Part shown: piece after piece, positions 7,431 to 14,393 of the stretch
How positions within the stretch are numbered: the stretch's first letter is position 1
Layout: every line of letters begins with the position of its first letter
NCBI GenBank assembly: GCA_030765125.1
Contig: JAVCDD010000234.1
Span: 1-41,428 of the forward strand
Source of the DNA: Candidatus Hatepunaea meridiana
Lineage (GTDB): Bacteria > Electryoneota > AABM5-125-24 > Hatepunaeales > Hatepunaeaceae
DNA: 41,428 nucleotides
Reading direction: 5' to 3'
Notes under the pieces: model-generated
Seen by the model: the letters and a program-made list of their open reading frames with translations, nothing else
The model's database searches: none
Told to the model about the DNA's origin: nothing
Translations under genes and position numbers: made by a program

Positions 7431-10400
7431 ATGCAAATACTAAAAATATTCATCACCGGACAACAACGGAGCAGAGTACTAATTACTTTAATCATAATTA
7501 TTTCCCTGTCAGTTCTTTCAATTCCAGCAACAGCACAGGACTACGCATTCTATACATACTCAGAAGATGACTTCCCGGAACTCGGTGAGATTCATTCCAT
7601 CTTTCAGGACAGCCGTGGATTTATCTGGCTGGCAGGGGAACGAGGAGTGGTTTACTACGATGGCGTTGACTTCAAACGTCTCTCTGTCAGCAATGGACTG
7701 TCGGATAATTACTGCTATGATTTCACTGAAGATTCGACAGGCAATATCTGGATCAGTACCTGGAAAGGTATAACGAAATATGATTACAGAACCAGTCAAA
7801 TGAAAATTACACCGGTATTATACGATGATGCGGTTCGCGATATATTGCTTTTTGACGATTGCCAAATAATCGCTACCAGCGGAAGACCGGTGATTGCAAA
7901 AGAAAAGGGGTTTTACGATATTATTCTGATTGACAGCTTGAATAATATAGATTTCATAACCGTTGTAAATGATTTGCTTTATGATAATAAAAAAGGGGTT
8001 CTTTGGTGCACAACGGATAATTTTGGCATCTTTGCTGTAAACCTTGATGGATATATGGATGTCTGGGAAATGAAGGATAAGTCACTTCAGGAAGAGTTAA
8101 ATAGAATTGGACGAGAAAAATTTCTCGAAAAGCATCCGGAATTACGTTGTCCTATTGATAGGTTTAACATTATAATCGACGCATTTAAGATTGATAGTGA
8201 AACCAAACGGAATAAGTTCTTTCTCGATCATATCAGACGATATGATTATAGAGATGAATTCAGCGACTGGTGTGTTAAATCGCTCAGTCTTGATCCACAA
8301 GGTAACGTTTGGGCACGGGCGGAAAACGGTATATTCAAGTTGTCAGGCGACAGGTTTTATATCCAACAGGATTTAACAGACCTTGCTGGTGGCAAGGTTA
8401 CGGGTTTTGATATTGATGAACAAGGCGATAAGTATATAGCAGGTGTCAATGGACTCTTTATCCTCTCAGAAACGGATACTCTTCATTTAAATGAGAATAA
8501 TGGTTTGGTTTCAAATCAGATTGCGAGTTTCTTTAAGGATCGTCAGGGCATATACTGGATAGCCAGCGTTTCAGGTAAGTTACAGAAATTACCATCAAAA
8601 GCCTTCCGTGTTTACAACACTCGAAAATTGCCATTATTAGAGGGTATTTTCGCTACAATTAAATTATCCGATGGCAGCCTTCTTCTGGGAGGACCAAAGG
8701 GGTTGGCGCTCTATGCTGACGGGAATTTCCGACCGTATTTCTTCCAACCGAAGCCCGATGATCCTTTCCGAGGTTTCGCTTTCGATAAGCATAATAATTT
8801 GATACTATCAACTCAAAACTCCATCTATCACCTTCGAGGCAATAGAGTTAAACTTTTAACGGATACACTTCAATCTTCGAAATATCCCATTAACTATGCC
8901 ATTGACAAACAAGGAATTCTATGGTTTGTTCAGGGAGGTCAACTTTTATCCTGGAATGGTAGAAAACTTCTTTTCCATCCTGAATTGGAGAATCATTACA
9001 TTGCATTGAGCACATTTCTTTTTTCCGCACCGGACTCGAGTCTCTTCATTGGTACCTGGCATGGGCTACATAGAATGAAAGGCAGTGAATTGCATAAATA
9101 CAGGCAGACCTGGATCGGGTATATTAATGATATATTTGAGGATCAGGAATTTGAAACAATTAAGGTATTTCCTATTAGTCAGGTTCTGGATCATGTGGTA
9201 ACCTGTGGAGATGTCGGTCCTGATACCGCAATGTGGTTTGGTACATTCGGAGGTGGTTTATTGCGACTAAAGGGTGATTCTTTACGTTCTTTCGAGATGC
9301 GGGATGGTCTTAACGGCAGGAAATTTACTTCAGTTTATCGCACCGAAAATGGTGATCTGTATTTCCTCGGTGATGAAGGCATCTGCCGTGTGGGTCGAGA
9401 AGGGGTGAATCCTGTTTGCGATCTGGGGGATGTTAAGCTGTTTGCTTATGGACGTAGACATACAGGAGATCCTCAAGGTAGAAGTTATTCGAAGTTCTAT
9501 AGAATGATTGTTGATTCGAAAGGACATAAGCTATTCGGAACTTCTAACGGTCTTTTAATTGCAAAAGGAAGGAAACATATTAGATGCAACAGGAATTTCG
9601 GGCTGTTTGAAAACCGCATTACAGATATTCAGGAGATTGGCAAGGATGAATATCTTCTAATTCAACCTCATTGTGTTACAATATTCAAGAGTGACATTTA
9701 TTTTAACACGCGTCATTCGATTGAGAAACCGATATTGACTGAAGTTTGGGGCAATGGCAATCGTTATTCGTTAGATAAAACGATTACATTCAGACTTGGG
9801 CAAAGAGACATAAATGCCAAGTTCACACTTATAGATTTCTTTAATGAGAAGCATATTCTTTATTCCTGGAAATTAGATGGATTTGATTCGGAATTTGCTT
9901 CTTTTTCATCATCCAGGAATATTCAATATAAAAAGCTGCATCCAGGTAAGTATCGTTTGCATCTACGTGCTCTTGATAGCAAGAAAAACAATATAATAGG
10001 TGAGCAACTGGTTGAAATGATAATTCCGGCAAGGTTTTACGAAACGTTTACTTTTATGATTGGAGTTGCCTTGGTTGGGCTTTTTATAATTTATATGGTG
10101 GTTTTATGGCGGATTCGATACATAAAGTTAATAAACATCCGGCTTGAAGAAAAAGTTCATCAGAGGACAAGTGAGTTGACAGAAGCGATGGGTGAATTAG
10201 AGAAATCGAGACAATCGGAAATACAAGCAGCGAAATTGTGCACCGCTCAGAAACTAGCGGGATCGGTTGCACACGAATTCAATCAACCTCTCCAGATACT
10301 GATGAGCGTAGAGGAACTGCTCAAACACCGTATATTAAAAGATGAGATTATCAATAATCAGAAAGATATAGAAAAAACGAAATCCTTGTTTGAGCGTATT

Positions 10401-10535
10401 CCTGAAGCAGTAGACCGTATCAGTTATTTAGTGAAGAGGCTTTTAAACATTACATCGATAAAGGATATGAATTATACCAGCGATGAGGTAATACTTGATC
10501 TTCATCGATCAGCGGATGATGAGGATAAAAGCTAA
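7431..10535 (+). CDS. Propeller-type sensor histidine kinase lacking the ATPase domain
   Basis: The protein has about 1034 residues. A signal anchor (VLITLIIIISLSVLSIPATA) precedes a long periplasmic part with two-component-regulator propeller repeats, e.g. IHSIFQDSRGFIWLAGERGV, LSLDPQGNVWARAENGIF and TENGDLYFLGDEGI. A Y_Y_Y domain follows (ILYSWKLDGFDSEFASFSSS, KLHPGKYRLHLRALDSK). After one transmembrane helix (about residues 871-891) come a coiled coil and an H-box KLAGSVAHEFNQPLQ, with the phospho-accepting His near residue 948. The gene ends 86 codons later, after the dimerisation helices; the N, G1 and G2 boxes of HATPase_c are absent. In the usual architecture (BT-type hybrid sensors) a kinase and often a response regulator follow. 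The start could be the TTG at 7425 or the ATG at 7431. The downstream 180 bp contains no continuation of the ATPase domain. Confidence 0.88.
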   Translation: MQILKIFITGQQRSRVLITLIIIISLSVLSIPATAQDYAFYTYSEDDFPELGEIHSIFQDSRGFIWLAGERGVVYYDGVDFKRLSVSNGLSDNYCYDFTEDSTGNIWISTWKGITKYDYRTSQMKITPVLYDDAVRDILLFDDCQIIATSGRPVIAKEKGFYDIILIDSLNNIDFITVVNDLLYDNKKGVLWCTTDNFGIFAVNLDGYMDVWEMKDKSLQEELNRIGREKFLEKHPELRCPIDRFNIIIDAFKIDSETKRNKFFLDHIRRYDYRDEFSDWCVKSLSLDPQGNVWARAENGIFKLSGDRFYIQQDLTDLAGGKVTGFDIDEQGDKYIAGVNGLFILSETDTLHLNENNGLVSNQIASFFKDRQGIYWIASVSGKLQKLPSKAFRVYNTRKLPLLEGIFATIKLSDGSLLLGGPKGLALYADGNFRPYFFQPKPDDPFRGFAFDKHNNLILSTQNSIYHLRGNRVKLLTDTLQSSKYPINYAIDKQGILWFVQGGQLLSWNGRKLLFHPELENHYIALSTFLFSAPDSSLFIGTWHGLHRMKGSELHKYRQTWIGYINDIFEDQEFETIKVFPISQVLDHVVTCGDVGPDTAMWFGTFGGGLLRLKGDSLRSFEMRDGLNGRKFTSVYRTENGDLYFLGDEGICRVGREGVNPVCDLGDVKLFAYGRRHTGDPQGRSYSKFYRMIVDSKGHKLFGTSNGLLIAKGRKHIRCNRNFGLFENRITDIQEIGKDEYLLIQPHCVTIFKSDIYFNTRHSIEKPILTEVWGNGNRYSLDKTITFRLGQRDINAKFTLIDFFNEKHILYSWKLDGFDSEFASFSSSRNIQYKKLHPGKYRLHLRALDSKKNNIIGEQLVEMIIPARFYETFTFMIGVALVGLFIIYMVVLWRIRYIKLINIRLEEKVHQRTSELTEAMGELEKSRQSEIQAAKLCTAQKLAGSVAHEFNQPLQILMSVEELLKHRILKDEIINNQKDIEKTKSLFERIPEAVDRISYLVKRLLNITSIKDMNYTSDEVILDLHRSADDEDKS

Positions 10536-10590
10536 TGGCAGCAGATTAAGAAAATTACTATCCGCAGATTACGCAGATTTTTTATTGCAA

Positions 10591-10671
10591 AGTTTAGAGT
10601 CCAGCCTTCAGGCTGTCTTCGTTCAAAGTTAAACCAGAGAAGACACGCTTAAGCGCTAACTCTGAACTCTT
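10591..10671. repeat. Degraded family A palindrome
   Basis: AGTTTAGAGTCCAGCCTTCA on the left and CGCTTAAGCGCTAACTCTGA on the right resemble the ends of the family A copies at 556 and 18593, with a replaced centre (GCCTTCAGGC). It lies between the ends of the sensor gene and menG, two convergent genes. The 10555-10580 stretch also has a short direct repeat (CGCAGATTACGCAGATT). Confidence 0.6.
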
Positions 10672-10717
10672 TATCGCAGAAAAAATGCAGGATGAACAGG
10701 AATTCAATATGTAGTGC

Positions 10718-11443
10718 CTATTTAACCACCCCTTCGTGCAAATAAGCAATTCCCAAAGTTAAAGGATAAGCACACACGTCAAACATCCCTGCCCGTTTGA
10801 AAAGCTCAGATAACTTATCCGGATGATGGAAGTTCTGGATTGTATCCGGTAAATAGCGGTATGCCTTGAAATTACCCGAAATCAACCCACCAATCAATGG
10901 TATCATCCGATTTAAATACCAGAAGAAGAAACGCCTTATCTTCAAATTTCGTGGAAATGTCATTTCCAGAACAAGTACTTTGCCACCGGGTCTAACCACT
11001 CTTGCCATTTCTCTTAAAGCTTGCAGGTTATCAGGAATATTCCTTAAACCGAAAGCGATAGTTGCAGCATCAAAGCTATTATCCGGAAAAGGTAAATTTA
11101 TAGCGTCTGCGATTGCATAAGTAACTCTTTCATCAAATCCTGCCTTTGCTGTCTTCCGACAAGCTCTGGATAGCATCATCGGTACAAAATCAACTCCAAT
11201 TACTTCAATTTTAGGTCTCTTTTTTACCATTTCCAACGCCAGATCACCGGTTCCGGTTGCGATGTCAATAACTCTCTGTACTTCAGGCAGTATTGACTTG
11301 ACGACTCGACGACGCCATGCAACGTCTCTCCTGACAGATATAATCCTATTGAGTATGTCATAACTTGGAGTTATGTCGTTGAACATCACCTTTACATTTC
11401 GAATGAGTTCGGTATTTTGATCTAATGGCTTTAGTTTATTCAT
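10718..11443 (-). CDS. menG: Demethylmenaquinone methyltransferase
   Basis: MenG/UbiE uses S-adenosylmethionine to methylate demethylmenaquinone to menaquinone at the inner membrane. The 241-residue protein has the full family pattern. MFNDITPSYDILNRIISV is at residues 21-38, and motif I is VIDIATGTGDLALEM. The acidic end of strand 2 is VIGVDF, and NLPFPDNSFDAATIAFGLRN matches the UbiE signature. VRPGGKVLVLEM and YRYLPDTIQNFHHPD complete it. With no ubiquinone genes in view and an FCB-like context, a menaquinone role is inferred. It is divergent from the mraZ genes with about 240 bp between them. Confidence 0.94.
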   Translation of the reverse strand: MNKLKPLDQNTELIRNVKVMFNDITPSYDILNRIISVRRDVAWRRRVVKSILPEVQRVIDIATGTGDLALEMVKKRPKIEVIGVDFVPMMLSRACRKTAKAGFDERVTYAIADAINLPFPDNSFDAATIAFGLRNIPDNLQALREMARVVRPGGKVLVLEMTFPRNLKIRRFFFWYLNRMIPLIGGLISGNFKAYRYLPDTIQNFHHPDKLSELFKRAGMFDVCAYPLTLGIAYLHEGVVK

Positions 11444-11597
11444 CTGATATGTAATTAAAAAGCACAGAGTTACTTGCTACATTAAATATAAAACATCGGG
11501 ATATGTAATCATAAGATAAAAATAATTATTATTAGTTATTGAAAAAAAATAATATAAAAATAATTGGCACAAAATCGAGGTTTATTTTGTGGGACTA

Positions 11598-11626
11598 TTG
11601 ACTTTTGAGAAATAATTATGTAGTAT
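11598..11626 (+). promoter_or_regulatory. Promoter of the first mraZ gene
   Basis: TTGACT (11598-11603) and TAGTAT (11621-11626) are separated by exactly 17 bp, the sigma70 optimum, and lie 58 bp before the start codon. The surrounding sequence is very AT-rich. This is probably the first promoter of the dcw cluster. Confidence 0.6.
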
Positions 11627-11662
11627 AGTGGTGAGATTGATTATAGAAGTGGCGTGAAGTGG
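11625..11662 (+). promoter_or_regulatory. Predicted MraZ operator before mraZ copy 1
   Basis: AAGTGG occurs at 11647-11652 and 11657-11662, a 10-bp direct repeat (AAGTGGCGTGAAGTGG). A third AGTGG lies at 11627-11631, about two helical turns upstream. MraZ proteins are known to repress their own operon by binding short GTG-containing direct repeats with 10-bp spacing. The 10-mer ATAGTGGTGA (11625-11634) reappears, inverted, next to the second mraZ promoter (12337-12346). The site lies between the -10 box and the start codon, which suits repression. Confidence 0.5.
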
Positions 11663-11683
11663 CTATATTGCCCTAAGGAGTTA

Positions 11684-12211
11684 ATGCTGAAGAAATTCTA
11701 CGGGAAAACACTATTCCAACGCGATACAAAAGGTCGGTTCCAGATTCCGTCAATGTTTCGTGATCAGATACAGAGAGTTCGTCCTGATTATATGGTTATG
11801 ACGCGCGGGATAGGTAAATCAATTTATCTATTTCTTCCGGATATCTTTGATGAGTTTTTAAATAGAATCGATAATATGAGTGTAAGTCCAATGATTCGTG
11901 CTCAATTGAACCAGTCAGTTGTATGGTCCGCAGCAAATTGTACCATTGATATGCAATGGAGGATTAGAATCCCGGATGATCTGGCGAAAATGGCGGGGAT
12001 TACAACTGAAGTTGAGATCCTCGGAGGAAATAAATGGATTGAGCTGTGGCACACTGATAGACGTCAACAATTTATAAAAAAGATGTCTTTTGATTTTGAT
12101 GAGGCTGCCTGGGATTTGTACTATGGAGTTGATGCACAATCTGATGAGAAAATTGAACAGGATGATACGTTGAACAACTCGCAGGGAAAAGAAAGCTGCC
12201 AAGAAGAGTAA
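11684..12211 (+). CDS. mraZ: MraZ transcriptional regulator, copy 1
   Basis: MraZ is a ring-forming SpoVT/AbrB-fold DNA-binding protein that represses the dcw operon. The ATG at 11684 is chosen because AAGGAG lies just before it and because MLKKFYGKTLFQRDTKGRFQIP then matches the family N-terminus; a GTG at 11654 would add ten unrelated residues. The first swapped-hairpin unit has the canonical DxKGR (DTKGRFQIP). The second has DMQWRIRIP, in which Trp replaces the usual Gly. The protein (175 residues) has an acidic tail (EKIEQDDTLNNSQGKE) absent from the second copy. It is followed 168 bp later by a diverged second mraZ. Confidence 0.9.
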   Translation: MLKKFYGKTLFQRDTKGRFQIPSMFRDQIQRVRPDYMVMTRGIGKSIYLFLPDIFDEFLNRIDNMSVSPMIRAQLNQSVVWSAANCTIDMQWRIRIPDDLAKMAGITTEVEILGGNKWIELWHTDRRQQFIKKMSFDFDEAAWDLYYGVDAQSDEKIEQDDTLNNSQGKESCQEE

Positions 12212-12305
12212 TCACAGGTTATCCTTCCTGAGAATCAGCTTACCGAATGAATCGTAACAAAACATTAAATAAATTCATTTATCACATTTATTTTTACCTT
12301 TTTCC

Positions 12306-12334
12306 TTGACAAGTGAAAAAAATTTACTTATTAT
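12306..12334 (+). promoter_or_regulatory. Strong promoter of the second mraZ gene and dcw operon
   Basis: A perfect -35 box TTGACA (12306-12311) is followed after exactly 17 bp by TATTAT (12329-12334). Transcription would begin near 12341, inside the direct repeats of the predicted operator. It probably drives mraZ copy 2, rsmH and the genes after them. Confidence 0.75.
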
Positions 12335-12335
12335 G

Positions 12336-12360
12336 TTCACCACTATTCATTGAAATTCAC
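12336..12360 (-). promoter_or_regulatory. Predicted MraZ operator before mraZ copy 2
   Basis: TTCAC (12336-12340), TTCAT (12346-12350) and TTCAC (12356-12360) recur with an exact 10-bp period. Read on the minus strand they are GTGAA/ATGAA/GTGAA boxes, the spacing known for MraZ operators. The minus strand of 12337-12346 also gives ATAGTGGTGA, identical to 11625-11634 by the first mraZ promoter. The boxes cover the expected transcription start, so binding should block initiation. Confidence 0.5.
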
Positions 12361-12379
12361 TAATATCCAACAAATTACA

Positions 12380-12823
12380 ATGTACGGATTCTACGGTAAA
12401 TATAATTATGGACTTGACTTAAAGGGGCGAGCGCAGATACCGGCGCAGTTTCGCAGTCTGATACCAGAAGATAAACCTCGCATCATTGTGATGACAAAAG
12501 GTCCGGACAATTGTATTCATACATTTCATCCTTCAGTTTGGCGAGAATACATAGACCGGATGTCGAATTTAGAGATGGATAAAAGTGAGAAACTTGAACT
12601 AATGCGTGAAGTACTGGCGCAGACTACTAATGTAAACGTTGATGCTCAATTTCGTTTTAAAGTACCAACAGAATTAGCGGAATATGCGATGCTTAAGGAA
12701 GATATTGAATTTATAGGATTTAATGACAGAATAGAGATATGGAATCCTGATATTAGAAAAGAACACAGGTCAAAGATAAAAAAGATTGATCGCGATAAAC
12801 TACTCGATGTGCTAATTAATTAA
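12380..12823 (+). CDS. mraZ: MraZ transcriptional regulator, copy 2
   Basis: This is a second SpoVT/AbrB-type MraZ of 147 residues from the ATG at 12380. MYGFYGKYNYGLDLKGRAQIP fits the family start; a TTG at 12350 would begin inside the operator repeats. The first unit is canonical (DLKGRAQIP). The second reads DAQFRFKVP, with Phe in place of Gly, similar to the Trp substitution in copy 1. It is more compact than copy 1 and 52 bp upstream of rsmH, the usual MraZ position, so this one is probably the operon's own regulator. The two copies are clearly diverged, so the duplication is old. Confidence 0.92.
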   Translation: MYGFYGKYNYGLDLKGRAQIPAQFRSLIPEDKPRIIVMTKGPDNCIHTFHPSVWREYIDRMSNLEMDKSEKLELMREVLAQTTNVNVDAQFRFKVPTELAEYAMLKEDIEFIGFNDRIEIWNPDIRKEHRSKIKKIDRDKLLDVLIN

Positions 12824-12875
12824 TTAATTTCTTCAGAATGTGTCTTATTAAGTGTAGGACGAGCTAACCACTAAA

Positions 12876-13793
12876 ATGACAATTCTTCACAAACCGATAC
12901 TTGTTCGGGAATCTGTGGGAATGCTTCTCGAAAACAATCGTAAACTTTTCATTGACACTACTTTAGGCTCGGGCGGGCACACCAGAGCATTATTTGATGC
13001 TGCTGAAATACCTATACAAATATTAGGAATTGATAAAGATCAAGAAGCTTTAGACCTTGCCAGGGGAAGATTGAAGGGGGAAGAAGGCGTAACAATCTTA
13101 CATGGTGACTTTGCAAATCTGGATGAAGCTGTTGAAAGATGGGGTGTGAGTAAGCGAGTAGATGGGATAATTGCAGATTTAGGACAGGCATCTTTTCAAA
13201 TTAATCAACCAAATCGGGGGTTTTCCTACCAACTGAACGGTCCACTTGATCTCCGCTACGATAGAACGTCGGGAAAAACCGCAGCCGAAGTAATCAACCG
13301 ATATTCACAAACCGAACTTACAGAAATAATCTACCGCTACGGGCAGGAATCACGTGCTAAAAGAATTGCTGCCGCAATAGTCCGTAATCGCCCTTTATAT
13401 AGAACTACGGAACTGGCAGAAGTAATAAGGAAAGCCTGTCCGGGAGCTCATATATATAAAGTGTTATCCATTATTTTCAACGTTCTAAGAGTTGAAGTGA
13501 ACGATGAACTAAGTAGTATTAAGGAATTGATGCCGCAAGCGTTTGGATTTCTTAAACCTGGTGGTAGGATGGTTGTACTGAGCTATGATTCAAATCAAGA
13601 TAGGATTGTTAAGAAATTCTTTCGCGAGAAGTCACGTAAGTGTATATGTCCGCCTGAATTACCGGTCTGTATCTGTAATTATAAACCTGAATTGAAAATA
13701 TTAACACATCACGTTATCAAACCTTGTAAAGAAGAGATTGAAGCAAACCCCAACGCTCGATCAGCCAGAATGCGAGCAATGGAAAAACTTTAG
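12876..13793 (+). CDS. rsmH: 16S rRNA (cytosine(1402)-N(4))-methyltransferase RsmH
   Basis: RsmH (MraW) methylates N4 of C1402 in 16S rRNA. The 305-residue protein begins HKPILVRESVGMLL and has the SAM-binding motif FIDTTLGSGGHTRALFD. It continues with LGIDKDQEALDLA, GIIADLGQASFQIN and NRGFSYQLNGPLDLRYD, all family hallmarks. The usual 'DLGVSS.QLD' reads DLGQASFQIN here. RVEVNDEL and the ending PNARSARMRAMEKL are also typical. The three Cys-containing motifs CICPPELPVCIC match the family's C-terminal region. It stands in its usual place after mraZ and before ftsL. Confidence 0.96.
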   Translation: MTILHKPILVRESVGMLLENNRKLFIDTTLGSGGHTRALFDAAEIPIQILGIDKDQEALDLARGRLKGEEGVTILHGDFANLDEAVERWGVSKRVDGIIADLGQASFQINQPNRGFSYQLNGPLDLRYDRTSGKTAAEVINRYSQTELTEIIYRYGQESRAKRIAAAIVRNRPLYRTTELAEVIRKACPGAHIYKVLSIIFNVLRVEVNDELSSIKELMPQAFGFLKPGGRMVVLSYDSNQDRIVKKFFREKSRKCICPPELPVCICNYKPELKILTHHVIKPCKEEIEANPNARSARMRAMEKL

Positions 13794-13801
13794 GATTAAC
13801 A

Positions 13802-14185
13802 ATGAGTTACCAGAAGCACTTACCTCAAAGAAAATCTACAAACAATGGTCGTTCAATAAGCAAACGCTCTCCAAACAAACGCTTACGAATCCTGTTGATA
13901 ACCCTTGTACTTTGCCTTTTGGGTTGTTTTTGGATTGCAAAGGGGAACTACTATACTCGTGTGTCCGAACACACTCTAACACTTGAGAAACAGCATCGCG
14001 AGTTAGAAGGACGCAGCAGTGCGTTATTGGCTGAGCTATCCGAGCTATCTCAATTCACCCGGATCGAGCGGTTAGCAAAGAAATTGGGTATGGTTACACC
14101 GCAAGTTCCACCTGACACTATTTATTATGAAAACAAACTGGCACCCAGACTGATGGGAACCAGTATTTTTTTTGGGTTTAAGTAA
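13802..14185 (+). CDS. ftsL: Cell division protein FtsL-like
   Basis: The 127-residue bitopic protein has a strongly basic cytoplasmic tail (residues 1-27, many Arg/Lys). One transmembrane helix follows (LLITLVLCLLGCFWIA, about 30-46), then a periplasmic coiled coil (HTLTLEKQHRELEGRSSALLAELSEL) and the motif TRIERLAKKLGM, which is typical of FtsL ends. FtsL pairs with FtsB and FtsQ and activates FtsWI. Identification rests on topology, the 'RIE..A.K.LGM' motif and position between rsmH and ftsI, because the primary sequence of FtsL is poorly conserved. It begins 8 bp after rsmH. Confidence 0.85.
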   Translation: MSYQKHLPQRKSTNNGRSISKRSPNKRLRILLITLVLCLLGCFWIAKGNYYTRVSEHTLTLEKQHRELEGRSSALLAELSELSQFTRIERLAKKLGMVTPQVPPDTIYYENKLAPRLMGTSIFFGFK

Positions 14186-14188
14186 CTT

Positions 14189-14340
14189 TGCTTTGTTAAG
14201 TGCATATTTCTCATAGAAAATAAGGGGACAGTATACCTATTTTTCTATGGAATGTCGTTATTTCAAAGAGTATTCATAAAACAGGTATACTGTCCCCTTA
14301 TTTTCGTTCAACATACACACTGGGGCTCGATAAATTGCCC
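14189..14340. repeat. Degraded copy of the IS-end palindrome, split by a smaller element
   Basis: TAACTTTGCTTTGTTAAGTG at 14190-14209 matches the left end of the palindromes at 31766 and 41266. GGGCTCGATAAATTGCCC and TACGCGAACATT at 14323-14354 match their right half (GGGCTCGATAAATCGGCCC, TACGCGAA). The middle is replaced by the 90-bp element at 14216-14305. It fills the ftsL-ftsI gap, where these genes normally abut. Confidence 0.6.
14216..14305. mobile_element. 90-bp element with 23-bp perfect inverted ends
   Basis: The ends at 14216-14238 and 14283-14305 are perfect inverted repeats of 23 bp containing AAGGGGACAGTATACC. It carries no gene. Very similar 'GGGGACAGTATAC' palindromes are known from genomes with REP-associated (Y1) transposases, which move them in trans; no such transposase is in the window. 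It is inserted into an older palindromic repeat. Confidence 0.7.
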
Positions 14341-14393
14341 TTACGCGAACATTGAATTTGAAGAATTAATGCTGACTAATAGGAGAAGATACC

